From the NCBI GenBank assembly GCA_963784195.1, contig CAWARA010000013.1:248001-312000 (forward strand): 64,000 bases of DNA, given 5' to 3'. A model generated the notes under the pieces. It was not told the origin of the DNA, did not search any database, and saw nothing but the letters and a program-made list of their open reading frames with translations. The position numbers and the translations under genes are program-made. The stretch comes from CAVQAH01 sp963784195 (GTDB lineage Bacteria; Acidobacteriota; Vicinamibacteria; Vicinamibacterales; 2-12-FULL-66-21). Below are positions 1 to 7,953 of the stretch, in pieces (position 1 is the first letter of the stretch; every line of letters begins with the position of its first letter).

Positions 1-1482
1 CTTCTCGAACATTTCCGGGGTCTTCACCATCCGGTCGAGGCGTTCGCCTTCGACGCGCGACAGGAACTCGCGGAAACCGAGAACCTTTTCGAGCTGGCGT
101 GTGCCCTGGACCGTGCGCGACGGCATGAACCAGCCGAACAGCACCACGACCAGCCCTGACAGGATGCCCGCGATGATGCCGGCTCCGGGTTGCATCCCGA
201 GCCAGGCCATCAACGAGGCACTCCCGAATCCGACGAGGAAGCCGAAGATGACGCCGCCAATCACGTACATCGAGCGGACTCGATCGGGCCGGCCAGTGTA
301 GAAGCCATCCGAGACCAGGATGCCGTAGAGCCCGTTCCGGAGACCTGGGAGATGCTTGTAGAACTTGTTCTTGAGATCCGAGAGCGTCACCGACGAACTT
401 CCGTCGAACAGCGCGTCGAGCAGCTCACGCTCGTGGGGCTTGAGGCTCGTCCACTCGTTGCGCGTCTTCTTCAGCGTGAAACTGTAATCCTTGCTGGAAA
501 ACAGGCCGAAGAGATGTTCATCCTTCGTTTCGGTGATGTGCAGGTAGCCGCGGACAGCGAGGTCCACGATGGTCGACGTGATGTCCCGCATGTCCGGCTT
601 GCCGTCGATCAACGTGCCGAGTTCCGCCGGCGTCATGCTCGCTGGCGGCTCGTACTGGGTAGTGATCGGCGACAGTTCGGGATCGCGCCCGCGTCGCCGC
701 CACAGTCGAAACATGCCAAGAAAGACCAGCGGAGGAATCGCGAGCGGCATGTTGCTGTAGACGGCGTCGGCCGTCCGCTCGATTGACGTGGGCCGGTGCA
801 CGACGCCCGGATTCCAGCCGACGACGACCGTCAGCCCCTCGCGCATGCCCAATCCTCGAGTCGTCTTGACGTTGACGCGGTTGTCTTCGATCGTCACGTC
901 GCTCTGTTCGGTCGATCCATATGCGCCGCGGAAAGCAGTCGCGCGCACGCCGGAAACGCCGGCCGGCAGCGTTACCTGCGCCGAGGCCGATTCGATCGGG
1001 ACTTCCCACTCGTCGCCGGTGACGTTCCAGTAGAGCTCGTCGTGCTCGTCGAAAAACCGCAAGCCGTTCGAGACGCGATAAACCACCTTGACGATCCTGG
1101 TCGTGTTCGTCGCGCCTGGAACCCAGATCTTCAGCTTGCGATAGTGCCGCTCCCGGCTGCTCTCGTACTTCAGGCTGCGGCCCTCATCGTCTGTGACCGA
1201 TTGAATGTCGAGACGGAGCGTGTAGTTCAGCCCCTGCGGCGATCGATATTCGACGGGGATCGTCCGAAAGACGCCGTTCCAGGTACCCGTAAACCGCGGA
1301 ACGATGTACTCCTCGACGCGAAGCGATCCGTCGGCCGACACCTCGATCGTGGCGTCGAACCGCTCGATGACGAGCGTGCGCTGCGCCGCGGCCGGTGCGG
1401 CGGTCAGCAACGCGAGCGCGAGAATCGTTGTGGCGCGATGTGCCCAGCGCGCGATGATGCTGCGTGCGCTCATCGCCGCCAT
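1..1482 (-). CDS. DUF2207 family membrane protein (3' end outside window)
   Basis: Predicted exported membrane protein of the DUF2207 family; molecular function unknown. The 494 visible residues are in one open frame that runs off the left edge. They start with a signal peptide (MAAMSARSIIARW..., hydrophobic to about residue 30), followed by a beta-rich extracytoplasmic domain (about 35-230), a membrane segment near 245 ending in the family motif WRRRGRDP, a cytoplasmic domain, and a second hydrophobic pair at about 400-450. The ATG at 1482 overlaps the TGA of the upstream lemA gene (TGATG), so the two are translationally coupled. LemA and DUF2207 are a common gene pair in bacteria. An alternative start is the ATG at 1473. 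The family call is from recognisable motifs and pairing; the role is not known. Confidence 0.85.
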   Translation of the reverse strand, partial: MAAMSARSIIARWAHRATTILALALLTAAPAAAQRTLVIERFDATIEVSADGSLRVEEYIVPRFTGTWNGVFRTIPVEYRSPQGLNYTLRLDIQSVTDDEGRSLKYESSRERHYRKLKIWVPGATNTTRIVKVVYRVSNGLRFFDEHDELYWNVTGDEWEVPIESASAQVTLPAGVSGVRATAFRGAYGSTEQSDVTIEDNRVNVKTTRGLGMREGLTVVVGWNPGVVHRPTSIERTADAVYSNMPLAIPPLVFLGMFRLWRRRGRDPELSPITTQYEPPASMTPAELGTLIDGKPDMRDITSTIVDLAVRGYLHITETKDEHLFGLFSSKDYSFTLKKTRNEWTSLKPHERELLDALFDGSSSVTLSDLKNKFYKHLPGLRNGLYGILVSDGFYTGRPDRVRSMYVIGGVIFGFLVGFGSASLMAWLGMQPGAGIIAGILSGLVVVLFGWFMPSRTVQGTRQLEKVLGFREFLSRVEGERLDRMVKTPEMFEK

Positions 1483-2036
1483 CAAAACTTCACCTGTGGC
1501 ACCTGCTTTTCGGTGTCGGGAATCTCGAAGAACTCACGGTTCTTGAATCCGAACAGGCTGGCGACGATGTTGGACGGGACCTGTTGAATGCGCGTGTTCA
1601 GGTCGCGAACGACCGCGTTGTAGTAACGGCGCGCGTTCTGGACGGCGTCTTCGATTTGCGAGAGCGTGTTCTGAAGCTGCGCGAAGTTCTCGGCGGCCCG
1701 CAGCTGCGGATACGACTCGGCGAGCGCAAACAGTCCGCGCAGCGCGCCCGTCAGCGCGCCTTCCGCCTGTCCGCGCTCCGCCGGTCCAGCGCCCTGCGCC
1801 GACACCGCGCGATTCCGGGCATTGATCACCGCCTCGAGCGTCTGCCGCTCATGGCTCGCGTAGCCCTTCACAGATTCGACGACGTTCGGGATCAGGTCGG
1901 TGCGGCGTTTGAGCTGCACGTCGATGTCCGACCACGCGTTCGAGGCCTGCACATTCAAGCGGACCAGCCCGTTGTACATGGCGACCACGATCAGCACGAG
2001 CACGGCGAGGACGGCGAGGACGATGATTGGAGTCAT
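1482..2036 (-). CDS. lemA: LemA family protein
   Basis: A 184-residue LemA protein. One N-terminal membrane anchor (residues 2-24, MTPIIVLAVLAVLVLIVVA) is followed by the conserved LemA helical bundle with motifs SDIDVQLKRRTDLIPN and VKGYASHE, and a C-terminal tail containing LFGFKNREFFE. The family is predicted to have a cytoplasmic or periplasmic coiled-coil domain; its biochemical role is unknown. The ATG at 2036 is chosen because it places the hydrophobic anchor at the N terminus; upstream in-frame codons to 2090 add a non-family sequence. It is the first gene of a two-gene operon with the DUF2207 protein, whose ATG overlaps this stop codon. Confidence 0.9.
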   Translation of the reverse strand: MTPIIVLAVLAVLVLIVVAMYNGLVRLNVQASNAWSDIDVQLKRRTDLIPNVVESVKGYASHERQTLEAVINARNRAVSAQGAGPAERGQAEGALTGALRGLFALAESYPQLRAAENFAQLQNTLSQIEDAVQNARRYYNAVVRDLNTRIQQVPSNIVASLFGFKNREFFEIPDTEKQVPQVKF

Positions 2037-2091
2037 GGCGCGGATTATAGGGTTTACGGCCTCGGAGGTGCGCGCGCGCAAATCCTGCAAT

Positions 2092-2130
2092 AGGTGGCTG
2101 GCACCTGGCCCGGGAAGGTGCCAGCCACCT
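2092..2130. repeat. REP-like palindrome
   Basis: Perfect 15-bp inverted repeat, AGGTGGCTGGCACCT at 2092-2106 and its complement at 2116-2130, with a 9-base loop. It lies between the divergent lemA and merR genes. It could form a cruciform or act as a terminator-like hairpin, but it lacks a T-run. Its form suits a REP-type interspersed palindrome; no second copy was noticed in this window, so family membership is an inference. Confidence 0.5.
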
Positions 2131-2154
2131 GTTGAAAAGCGGTTAATGTGACAC

Positions 2155-2184
2155 TTGATAATGTGACAGTAACTGTCGTATATT
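2155..2184 (+). promoter_or_regulatory. MerR-type promoter with operator in spacer
   Basis: A -35-like TTGATA (2155-2160) and a -10-like TATATT (2179-2184) are separated by 18 bp. The spacer contains the dyad GACAGT-A-ACTGTC (2165-2177). An operator inside the spacer is the classic MerR-family arrangement. The regulator's own GTG start at 2191 is only 6 nt after the -10, implying a leaderless transcript and autoregulation. Confidence 0.6.
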
Positions 2185-2190
2185 GACGGC

Positions 2191-2625
2191 GTGGCTGATT
2201 CGACCCGCTACGCCATCGGTGATTTGGCTGACCTTGGCGGCGTCTCGCGCCGGACGGTGCGTTACTACGTCCAGGAAGGACTCCTGCCGCAGCCACTGGG
2301 GCTCGGGCGTGGCAACCACTACGGGGAGGAGCACCTCGCGCAGTTGCTGCGCGTGAAGGCGCTCCAGGAATCAGGCAGGACGCTCGAGGAAATCCGCAAC
2401 GAGCTCGGGCAGAAACCTGGGCGCCCGGCGGCGGCCCTGATGCACCGGGCCATCGTCGAGCAACCTCGGTCGCTCTGGCGGCGCATCGAATTGGCGCCAG
2501 GCGTCGAGCTGCACGTGTCTGCGAACAACCGGCTGCCTGGCCCGGCCAAACTCGAAGCCCTCGCCAACTGGTGTCGCCTCAACTGTCCTGGCGGCGCGAA
2601 CGGAGAAGATGATGCCGAAGATTGA
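2191..2625 (+). CDS. MerR family transcriptional regulator
   Basis: A 144-residue MerR-type DNA-binding regulator. Residues about 7-75 form the winged helix: YAIGDLADLGGVSRRTVRYY, then the wing and helix around EEHLAQLLRVKALQESG and a short dimerisation helix. The C-terminal 70 residues are not a recognised ligand domain and contain no conserved cysteine cluster, so a metal sensor is unlikely. Start is GTG at 2191, supported by the promoter 6 nt upstream. Its 3' end overlaps the VIT/vWA gene by 14-17 nt, so it probably controls that gene together with itself through the dyad at 2165-2177. Confidence 0.88.
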   Translation: MADSTRYAIGDLADLGGVSRRTVRYYVQEGLLPQPLGLGRGNHYGEEHLAQLLRVKALQESGRTLEEIRNELGQKPGRPAAALMHRAIVEQPRSLWRRIELAPGVELHVSANNRLPGPAKLEALANWCRLNCPGGANGEDDAED

Positions 2626-4977
2626 ACAGGAGACCAACAGGAGCGGTCTGTTCACGCGTGACCAGGCGCCCGTTCCGCTGACCGGCGTTTCGGTCGAGGC
2701 GGAGATCAGCAGTTTCTGCGCGCGCATCTCGGTGACGCAGCGCTACGTCAATCGCGAATCGACGCCGATCGAAGCCGCGTACGTGTTTCCGCTCGACGAG
2801 GGCGCTGCCGTATGTGCGTTCGAAGCCATCGTCGACGACACGGTCGTTGTCGGCGAGGTCAGGGAACGTGAAGAAGCGTTTCGCATGTACGACGATGCGA
2901 TGGAAAGAGGTGATGGCGCGTTCCTGCTGGACGAGGAACGGCCGGATGTCTTCCAGGCGAGTGTCGGCAACCTGCCGCCGGGCAAAGAGGCACTGCTCAA
3001 GCTGACTTACGTGACCGAGTTGCACGTCGCTGACGGCGGGCTGCGCTTTACGGTTCCGACGACCGTGTCGCCGCGCTATGCGCCCACCGACGATCAGGTC
3101 GGCGTCGGCCGTCCTGACAGCGAGACGCTGAACCCGCCGCGGGGCTGGCAGGTGCCGTATGGCTTGAACCTGACCGTTCGCGTCGCGATGCCTGGGGCGA
3201 TCTCTCAGGTGGAATCGCCATCGCATCCGGTGTCGGTCACACTCGCGGATCGCACGGCGACGGTCGCGTTGTCGCAGCGTGATGCCGCCCTCGATCGCGA
3301 TTTCGTGCTGAACGTTCAGGCGGCGGGCCTGGACACGCCCCGGGCCTGGATCGAACGGAACACGGACGACAACACTCACGCGATCGCCATTGCCTTTTCA
3401 CCGTCGTGGGGTGCCGATCAGGTGCCTGCGGAAGTGGTCTTCGTCGTCGATCGATCGGGATCGATGGGCGGCTCATCGATCGAAGAAGTGAGAAATGCGC
3501 TCCAGTTGTGCCTGCGCTCGATGATTCCAGGTTGCCGCTTCAACATCATTGGCTTTGGATCGCGCGTCGAAGCGTTGTTCCCAGCCAGCCGCGAGTACGA
3601 CGAGCGCAGCCTGAAGGCCGCCAGCGATCACGTCGCAGGAATGCAGGCCGATCTCGGTGGCACCGAAATCCTGCCAGCCTTGAAGTTCGCCTTCGAGCAA
3701 AAGGCGGGACAGCGAGCTGACGAGGCAGCTGGTCGTGCTGACCGATGGCGAGGTCACGAACACCGACGCGGTGCTGGCGCTGGCGAAGCAACATGCGGCG
3801 CATTCGCGCGTCTTCACGTTTGGCATCGGTGCCGGGGCCAGCCATCATCTCGTTCGCGGCCTGGCGCGTGCCGGCGGTGGCTCCGCCGAGTTCATCTATC
3901 CAGGCGAGAGGATCGAGCGGAAGGTCGTCCGGCAGTTCGGCAAGCTGCTGTCTTCGGCGTTGACCGACGTCCGGCTCGAGTGGGGGAATCTGAGCGTGAC
4001 ACAGGCGCCAACAGTCCTCCCGCCTGTCTTCGGCTCGGGCCGGCTGTTAGTCTACGGTCTCGACGCGTCACTCACCCCATCGTCCATCGTCAGGCTGACA
4101 GCAAAAGGGCCTGCGGGACCCCTTCAGTTCGACGTGCCGGTCGATCGTTCGCAGGCCGTCGATGGACGGACCGTGGCAACCCTGGCCGCGCGCGCGCGCA
4201 TCCGCGAGCTCGAGGAAAGCCCGGAGTGGGTGCTGTCGCGCGGATCGCGACAGCGTGAGCGCAAGGCAACCGGAATCTCTCGCGAGATCGTCGACCTGAG
4301 CATTCGCTACGGGCTGATCTCGAGAGAAACGTCGTTCGTCGCGATCGAGCGGCGTGAGGCGGCCGTGACCGGGGACATCCAGCTGCGAAGGATCCCGATT
4401 GCGTTGACGTCCGGATGGGGAGGTCTCCAGGACGAGCTTCTGAGCACCCACGTTCACGCGGCGCGGGCGATGCCGAGCTCGCCGGCCCCGACGCACTCGT
4501 CCGCACGTTGCGCCCGCGGCGTTCAGCCTCGCAAGCGCTCACGACGAGATCCAGATGTTGAAGACCGAGCCTCCGAAGCGGCCATTCCTGTCACGCGCTC
4601 TCGAAGGCCTTTCGCGCGCGCGCAGGCCGTCATCGGCGGCTCAGCCGCCGGGCGGGATGCACGCGCTCATTGCCTTGCAGCGTGCCGATGGATCCTGGGA
4701 GCTGACGCGCGAACTCTGCGCCATCATCGGGCACGAGTTGACCGCCCTCGAAGCGGCGCTGTCAGGCGCCACCGGCCGCCCCGACGAGATGCGCCGCGCC
4801 TGGGCGACGGCGATGGCGCTCGTGTGGCTCGCCGAGCGTGCCGGAGGATCCGAGGACGAGTGGCGACTGCTCGCGGCGAAGGCCCACCGGTTCCTCGACG
4901 CCGTGGCCGCTGTCCCTCAGAGCCGCGGATCGTGGTTCGACGCGGCGAAACGATTCGAGCGTCAAGTGACAAGTTGA
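2609..4977 (+). CDS. VIT domain / von Willebrand A domain protein (two frameshifts)
   Basis: Protein of about 788 residues once two single-base indels are corrected. An N-terminal VIT (vault/inter-alpha-trypsin) domain at about 15-140 (YVFPLDEGAAV, GEVREREEAF) is followed by a vWA domain at about 275-460 with a MIDAS motif DRSGSM and a later VVLTDGEVTN strand. The C-terminal part has the YGLISRETSFVAIE motif usual in VIT proteins, then a helical tail ending LIALQRADGSWEL... to the stop at 4977. The first frame break is in the GGG run near 3706, the second between about 4450 and 4505; each behaves as one extra base. The start is ATG 2609 or 2612 (GGAG at 2602), inside the merR 3' end, implying coupling. 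Without a signal peptide it is probably cytoplasmic; function unknown. The breaks look like sequence errors because homology resumes at once. Confidence 0.8.
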
Positions 4978-4987
4978 CGCCGCCGCG

Positions 4988-5752
4988 TCAGTCGATCGCC
5001 GAAAAGCGGGTATCAGCCGGAACATCAATGAGAAAGACGTCCCGCAGCAGCGGAACCAGATCGCTCCGGCTGATCTCTCGTGTCCGAACGTTGTCGCCGC
5101 GGATCTCCGAATAGGTCGGGTAGCGGAGGACGTAGCGGACATCCCTGGTCGTTCGCTGGGCTGTCAGCGTCCGGACGAATGGACTCTCGGGGTAGGTGCT
5201 GGTGTACCAGTTCGCGACCTCGAAATCGACAGGGTGCACGGTCTCGGGAAGGAAGGCATAGAGATCGATCCACGCGCCTCCCGAGCGCATCTGGAGCACG
5301 TGTCCGGACCCTTCGGGCACGACGCGATGAACGAGATCCGACGGCCGATCCGGACTCATGGCAACCGGCTCGATCGGGCCCTCGCCGCCGAAGCCGACGT
5401 CGGCGAGCCACTCGTCCTCCCCAACTCGAACCACCAGCACCATGTGCGTGCGAGGCCGGACTGCGGTCGATCCGATACGCACGCGCGCTTCCAGCGGCGC
5501 AGCGGAGAACCCGAGGTCGCGCAGAACGCTCAGAAACAACGTGTTGTGCTCGAAGCAGTAACCTCCGCGCCGCTTGGTGACCAGCTTGGCGTAGATGCGC
5601 TCGAGATCGAGACTGATCCCGGCGCCGAGCAGGATGTCCAGGTTTTCGAACGGAATCGCCGACACGTGAGCGGCGTGCAGCTCGCGAAGGGCGGCGAGCG
5701 TAGGCCCCGGCGGCCGAGTCACGCCGATCCGGGTGAGGTAGGAGGTGAGCAT
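4988..5752 (-). CDS. nat: Arylamine N-acetyltransferase
   Basis: A 255-residue cytosolic enzyme that transfers acetyl from acetyl-CoA to arylamines, arylhydrazines or related amines. The complete NAT triad is visible: Cys66 in RGGYCFEHN, His103 in RTHMVL and Asp118 in LADVGFGG, almost the same numbering as well-studied bacterial NATs (69/107/122). The length is slightly below the usual 270-280. The ATG at 5752 begins MLTSYLTRIGV, matching the typical NAT N terminus; a TTG at 5800 would add 16 unmatched residues. It converges on the VIT/vWA gene with 10 bp between stops. The physiological substrate cannot be deduced. Confidence 0.93.
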   Translation of the reverse strand: MLTSYLTRIGVTRPPGPTLAALRELHAAHVSAIPFENLDILLGAGISLDLERIYAKLVTKRRGGYCFEHNTLFLSVLRDLGFSAAPLEARVRIGSTAVRPRTHMVLVVRVGEDEWLADVGFGGEGPIEPVAMSPDRPSDLVHRVVPEGSGHVLQMRSGGAWIDLYAFLPETVHPVDFEVANWYTSTYPESPFVRTLTAQRTTRDVRYVLRYPTYSEIRGDNVRTREISRSDLVPLLRDVFLIDVPADTRFSAID

Positions 5753-5822
5753 CTTTTGGAGTGTGACATGAGTGGGGAGGGGCCGAGAACCGGTGGACAA
5801 CGCAGGAGCTCACGAGTCCCCG

Positions 5823-5854
5823 GAACGATCGCGACGACCACGACGAACACGACG
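5823..5854 (+). repeat. Dispersed 32-bp repeat, copy 1
   Basis: GAACGATCGCGACG-rich segment that matches the reverse complement of 33225-33256 at 30 of 32 positions by hand alignment. The second copy lies in another intergenic region. Probably a short interspersed repeat. Confidence 0.5.
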
Positions 5855-6118
5855 TGCACGCCACCGCGCACCCGATGATTCGTTTGGTCAGGTGTTCGTA
5901 ACCTGCTTCGCTGGTGAACATGCTTGCCCTTAGGCAAACGCCGCGCCGCGCGCAGAGTCACAAAATGCTGGAAGTTCCACTCAAGGCCATTGCGGCCCGG
6001 CAGATTTTGCCAACTTTGGTGGCAGCTCGAATTCCAGATTTTCGCACCGCTACCCAGATCCCTCCCCTTTCTCCCCTTCTCCCCTTTCTCCCCACCCGTT
6101 AACTCCCCTCCTCCCCCC
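5855..6118. other. Intergenic region with polypyrimidine tract
   Basis: About 370 bp separate nat (start 5752) from the zinc-ribbon gene. Apart from the dispersed repeat at 5823-5854, the notable content is a C/T-only rich tract from about 6059 to 6140 made of repeated CTCCCC units, continuing into the 3' end of the zinc-ribbon gene. No gene with coding character was recognised here. Confidence 0.5.
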
Positions 6119-6673
6119 TCAACTCCCCTCCTCCCCGCGAAAGCAGAACGGATGCCCGCAATCGCGGCAGACGAACTCGGCGTAGCCGGCGCGCGTGGTG
6201 ACGTAGCGGAGACGGTGCGCCGTGAAGAAGCAGATGAGGGGGTGCCGAATCTTCCGGCCGACGAGCTCGTTTTTCAGAAAAGAATGTCCGCAGAAGCAGG
6301 TGTATTCGACGAACCCGTCGCGTTCGGTGACGGCATGCACGTGATGGCCGAAGAGACCGCACGCGTAGCGCACTTTCTTGTGGAACGTCTCGCGCTGCGC
6401 GAACCGGTCGTGACGGGCGTCGAACACGAGGGGATGTCCGCACCTGACGCAGACATACTCATGATGTCCCTGCCGCGCCGCGAGCCGTATGTAGGTGTGG
6501 TGGCGAAGGAAGCAGGAAAGCGTGTGGCGGACGCGGGTCAGGGTCCCGTCTTCCGCCAGGTATCGGCTGCCGCACCGGCATCGCCGGTGTGCGGCGGATG
6601 AGCCGGCCAGCGCGCGGTTGTCGACCGCATGACCCCACAGCCGGCAGCTCGCACGCGCGATGACCTCGGACAC
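6119..6673 (-). CDS. Tandem DUF1660-like zinc-ribbon repeat protein
   Basis: A 184-residue protein made almost entirely of four related units of about 35-45 residues. Each has the form C-x(2)-[LF]-x-x-H, a variable strand pair with a Tyr/Phe, then C-x-C-G or C-x(2)-C-G-H: CRLWGH...CRCG, CFLRHH...CVRCGH, CGLFGHH...CFCGH, CFFTAH...CRDCGH. Each unit could hold one zinc through Cys/His ligands. Single units resemble the small prophage-associated DUF1660 proteins, but four in tandem is not something I recognise. The GTG at 6673 is chosen because a GGAGG lies 6 nt before it; a TTG at 6700 is the alternative. No membrane segment or signal peptide. Function unknown; nucleic-acid or protein binding is a guess. 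Confidence 0.65.
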   Translation of the reverse strand: MSEVIARASCRLWGHAVDNRALAGSSAAHRRCRCGSRYLAEDGTLTRVRHTLSCFLRHHTYIRLAARQGHHEYVCVRCGHPLVFDARHDRFAQRETFHKKVRYACGLFGHHVHAVTERDGFVEYTCFCGHSFLKNELVGRKIRHPLICFFTAHRLRYVTTRAGYAEFVCRDCGHPFCFRGEEGS

Positions 6674-6722
6674 GGGCGCCTCCGTACCGGAAGGCGTCAA
6701 CCGCCCGAAGTGTGGCTCAGCG

Positions 6723-7757
6723 CTACTTTTTCACCGCACACTGCTTTGCGGCGGGCGCCATCACCTCGGCAAGACCGGCCACGTTGAAGATGGTGCTCAC
6801 CGGGCTGGCGTTGTGCGGCGTGAAGCCGAACGTCATCGTCTTGGCTGATGCCAGCCGCTGCGCGAACGCGCTGCCATCGGGTGCGAACAGCGCGTCATGC
6901 TCGTCGGAATCGGGCCAGCGCTCGACGCTCTCCGCTTCGCCGTCGAACGCGATCCTGACCGTGTGGTCGTCGTCTTGCGGCTCCATCTTGGCGGGGGACT
7001 GCGTGAAGACGAACGCATCGATACGATTCGCCATGCAGCGCACGACCAGCGTGAGCTGCACCTGGCGCTGCCAGACAGCTACCTTGCTCTCAGAGGGCAG
7101 CTCGAAGGCGACGGCCTTTCGCTGATTGCCGATCCAGTCGCGGTTCGTGCTGTTCCACTTCTCTTTGAACGTCGCCGTGACCTGGTTCGCAACAGGCGAC
7201 GTCTGGGCAATCTTGCGCGCCGGCGCCGACGTCACCTGTGTAGGTGCGCCCGCAGCGGGTCCGGCAGGCGTGCCGGATGCTGCCATCAGCAGCCCCAGCG
7301 CGACGCTGACTCCAACCACGCCCACACCAATCGCCATCATCTTTCGATCGCGTTGACTGGTATGGCGCCCCGAGGATGCGGTTACACCGGCGGCCGCGGC
7401 CGCGAGGTTCACAGGCGCCTGCGGCTCGGTGGCTGGCGTCGTGAGGTATTCCGCAGATGTGACCGGGTCCGATCGGTAGTCTGTCGTCGCCTCCGACGAG
7501 TAGTCATCGGATGGGAGCGGCTCAGACGTGTAGTCGGACAGCGTGTCGCGCGAAGACGAATCGTTGCCGTCGCGTTCGGATGTGTAGCCGGTGAACGCGT
7601 AGGGTTCGGTCGAGTATTGGGTCTCAGGGGCGGATCGATAGTCTGCGGAGGGATACTCCGCTGACGCGATGGCGGACTCCGCCGTTCGCTCGACGCATAA
7701 GTCGCAAATACTCGCTGAATCCGATATCTCGGTGCCGCAGTGCGGACACTGTTTCAT
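6723..7757 (-). CDS. Zinc-ribbon membrane protein with Tyr/Ser-rich linker and TagO/VasI-like C-domain
   Basis: A 344-residue protein in three parts. Residues 1-24 form a zinc ribbon (Cys4, Cys7, Cys18, Cys21). Residues about 28-110 are a low-complexity linker with about ten Tyr residues in repeated [SD]-[DE]-Y-x-[ST] settings. A membrane helix at about 145-166 (MMAIGVGVVGVSVALGLLMA) is followed by an extracytoplasmic domain at about 190-344 whose pattern (WxxxxxLxxRCxxN, acidic W segment, Phe-x-VAGL near the end, terminal Cys) resembles the TagO/VasI fold of type VI secretion accessory proteins. No other T6SS gene is present, so only the fold is inferred. The gene is divergent from the kinase at 7954, and the linker would be a natural phosphorylation substrate; that link is speculation. 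Confidence 0.6.
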   Translation of the reverse strand: MKQCPHCGTEISDSASICDLCVERTAESAIASAEYPSADYRSAPETQYSTEPYAFTGYTSERDGNDSSSRDTLSDYTSEPLPSDDYSSEATTDYRSDPVTSAEYLTTPATEPQAPVNLAAAAAGVTASSGRHTSQRDRKMMAIGVGVVGVSVALGLLMAASGTPAGPAAGAPTQVTSAPARKIAQTSPVANQVTATFKEKWNSTNRDWIGNQRKAVAFELPSESKVAVWQRQVQLTLVVRCMANRIDAFVFTQSPAKMEPQDDDHTVRIAFDGEAESVERWPDSDEHDALFAPDGSAFAQRLASAKTMTFGFTPHNASPVSTIFNVAGLAEVMAPAAKQCAVKK

Positions 7758-7872
7758 GAGCTCAGGCTCCTAAATGTGCCTGATGCTCAACGGCAAGGCC
7801 TGTACCACGGCGTGGGCAGGACCGAAGTGCAACAGGGCACTGACGGGGAGCCGAAATCGTGCGGTGACGGGT

Positions 7873-7908
7873 ACGACAGAAGTGTCAGCGGGACTCCAGT
7901 TCTGTCGT
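7873..7908. promoter_or_regulatory. Inverted repeat between divergent genes
   Basis: Nine-bp perfect inverted repeat, ACGACAGAA (7873-7881) and TTCTGTCGT (7900-7908), with 18 bp between the arms. It sits in the 196-bp region between the divergent zinc-ribbon gene and the kinase, upstream of the kinase -10. It could be an operator or an RNA hairpin; no binding protein can be named. Confidence 0.35.
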
Positions 7909-7938
7909 GACGGGCCAGCGGTTACATGCCTTACCACT

Positions 7939-7944
7939 TATAAT
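7939..7944 (+). promoter_or_regulatory. -10 element (TATAAT) of kinase gene
   Basis: Consensus TATAAT ending 9 nt before the ATG at 7954. No convincing -35 was found. The spacing implies a leaderless or near-leaderless transcript, as at several other genes in this window. Confidence 0.5.
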
Positions 7945-7953
7945 GCGCGCGCC

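Noticed and set aside
2092..2130. Palindrome as an intrinsic terminator
   Set aside because: No T-run on either side and it lies between divergent genes, so a terminator is not needed.
6059..6140. CTCCCC-rich tract as a tandem repeat or CRISPR-like array
   Set aside because: No regular spacer-repeat structure; low-complexity polypyrimidine only.
6723..7757. Type VI secretion system component
   Set aside because: Only a TagO-like fold is seen; no Tss, Hcp or VgrG gene is present in the window.
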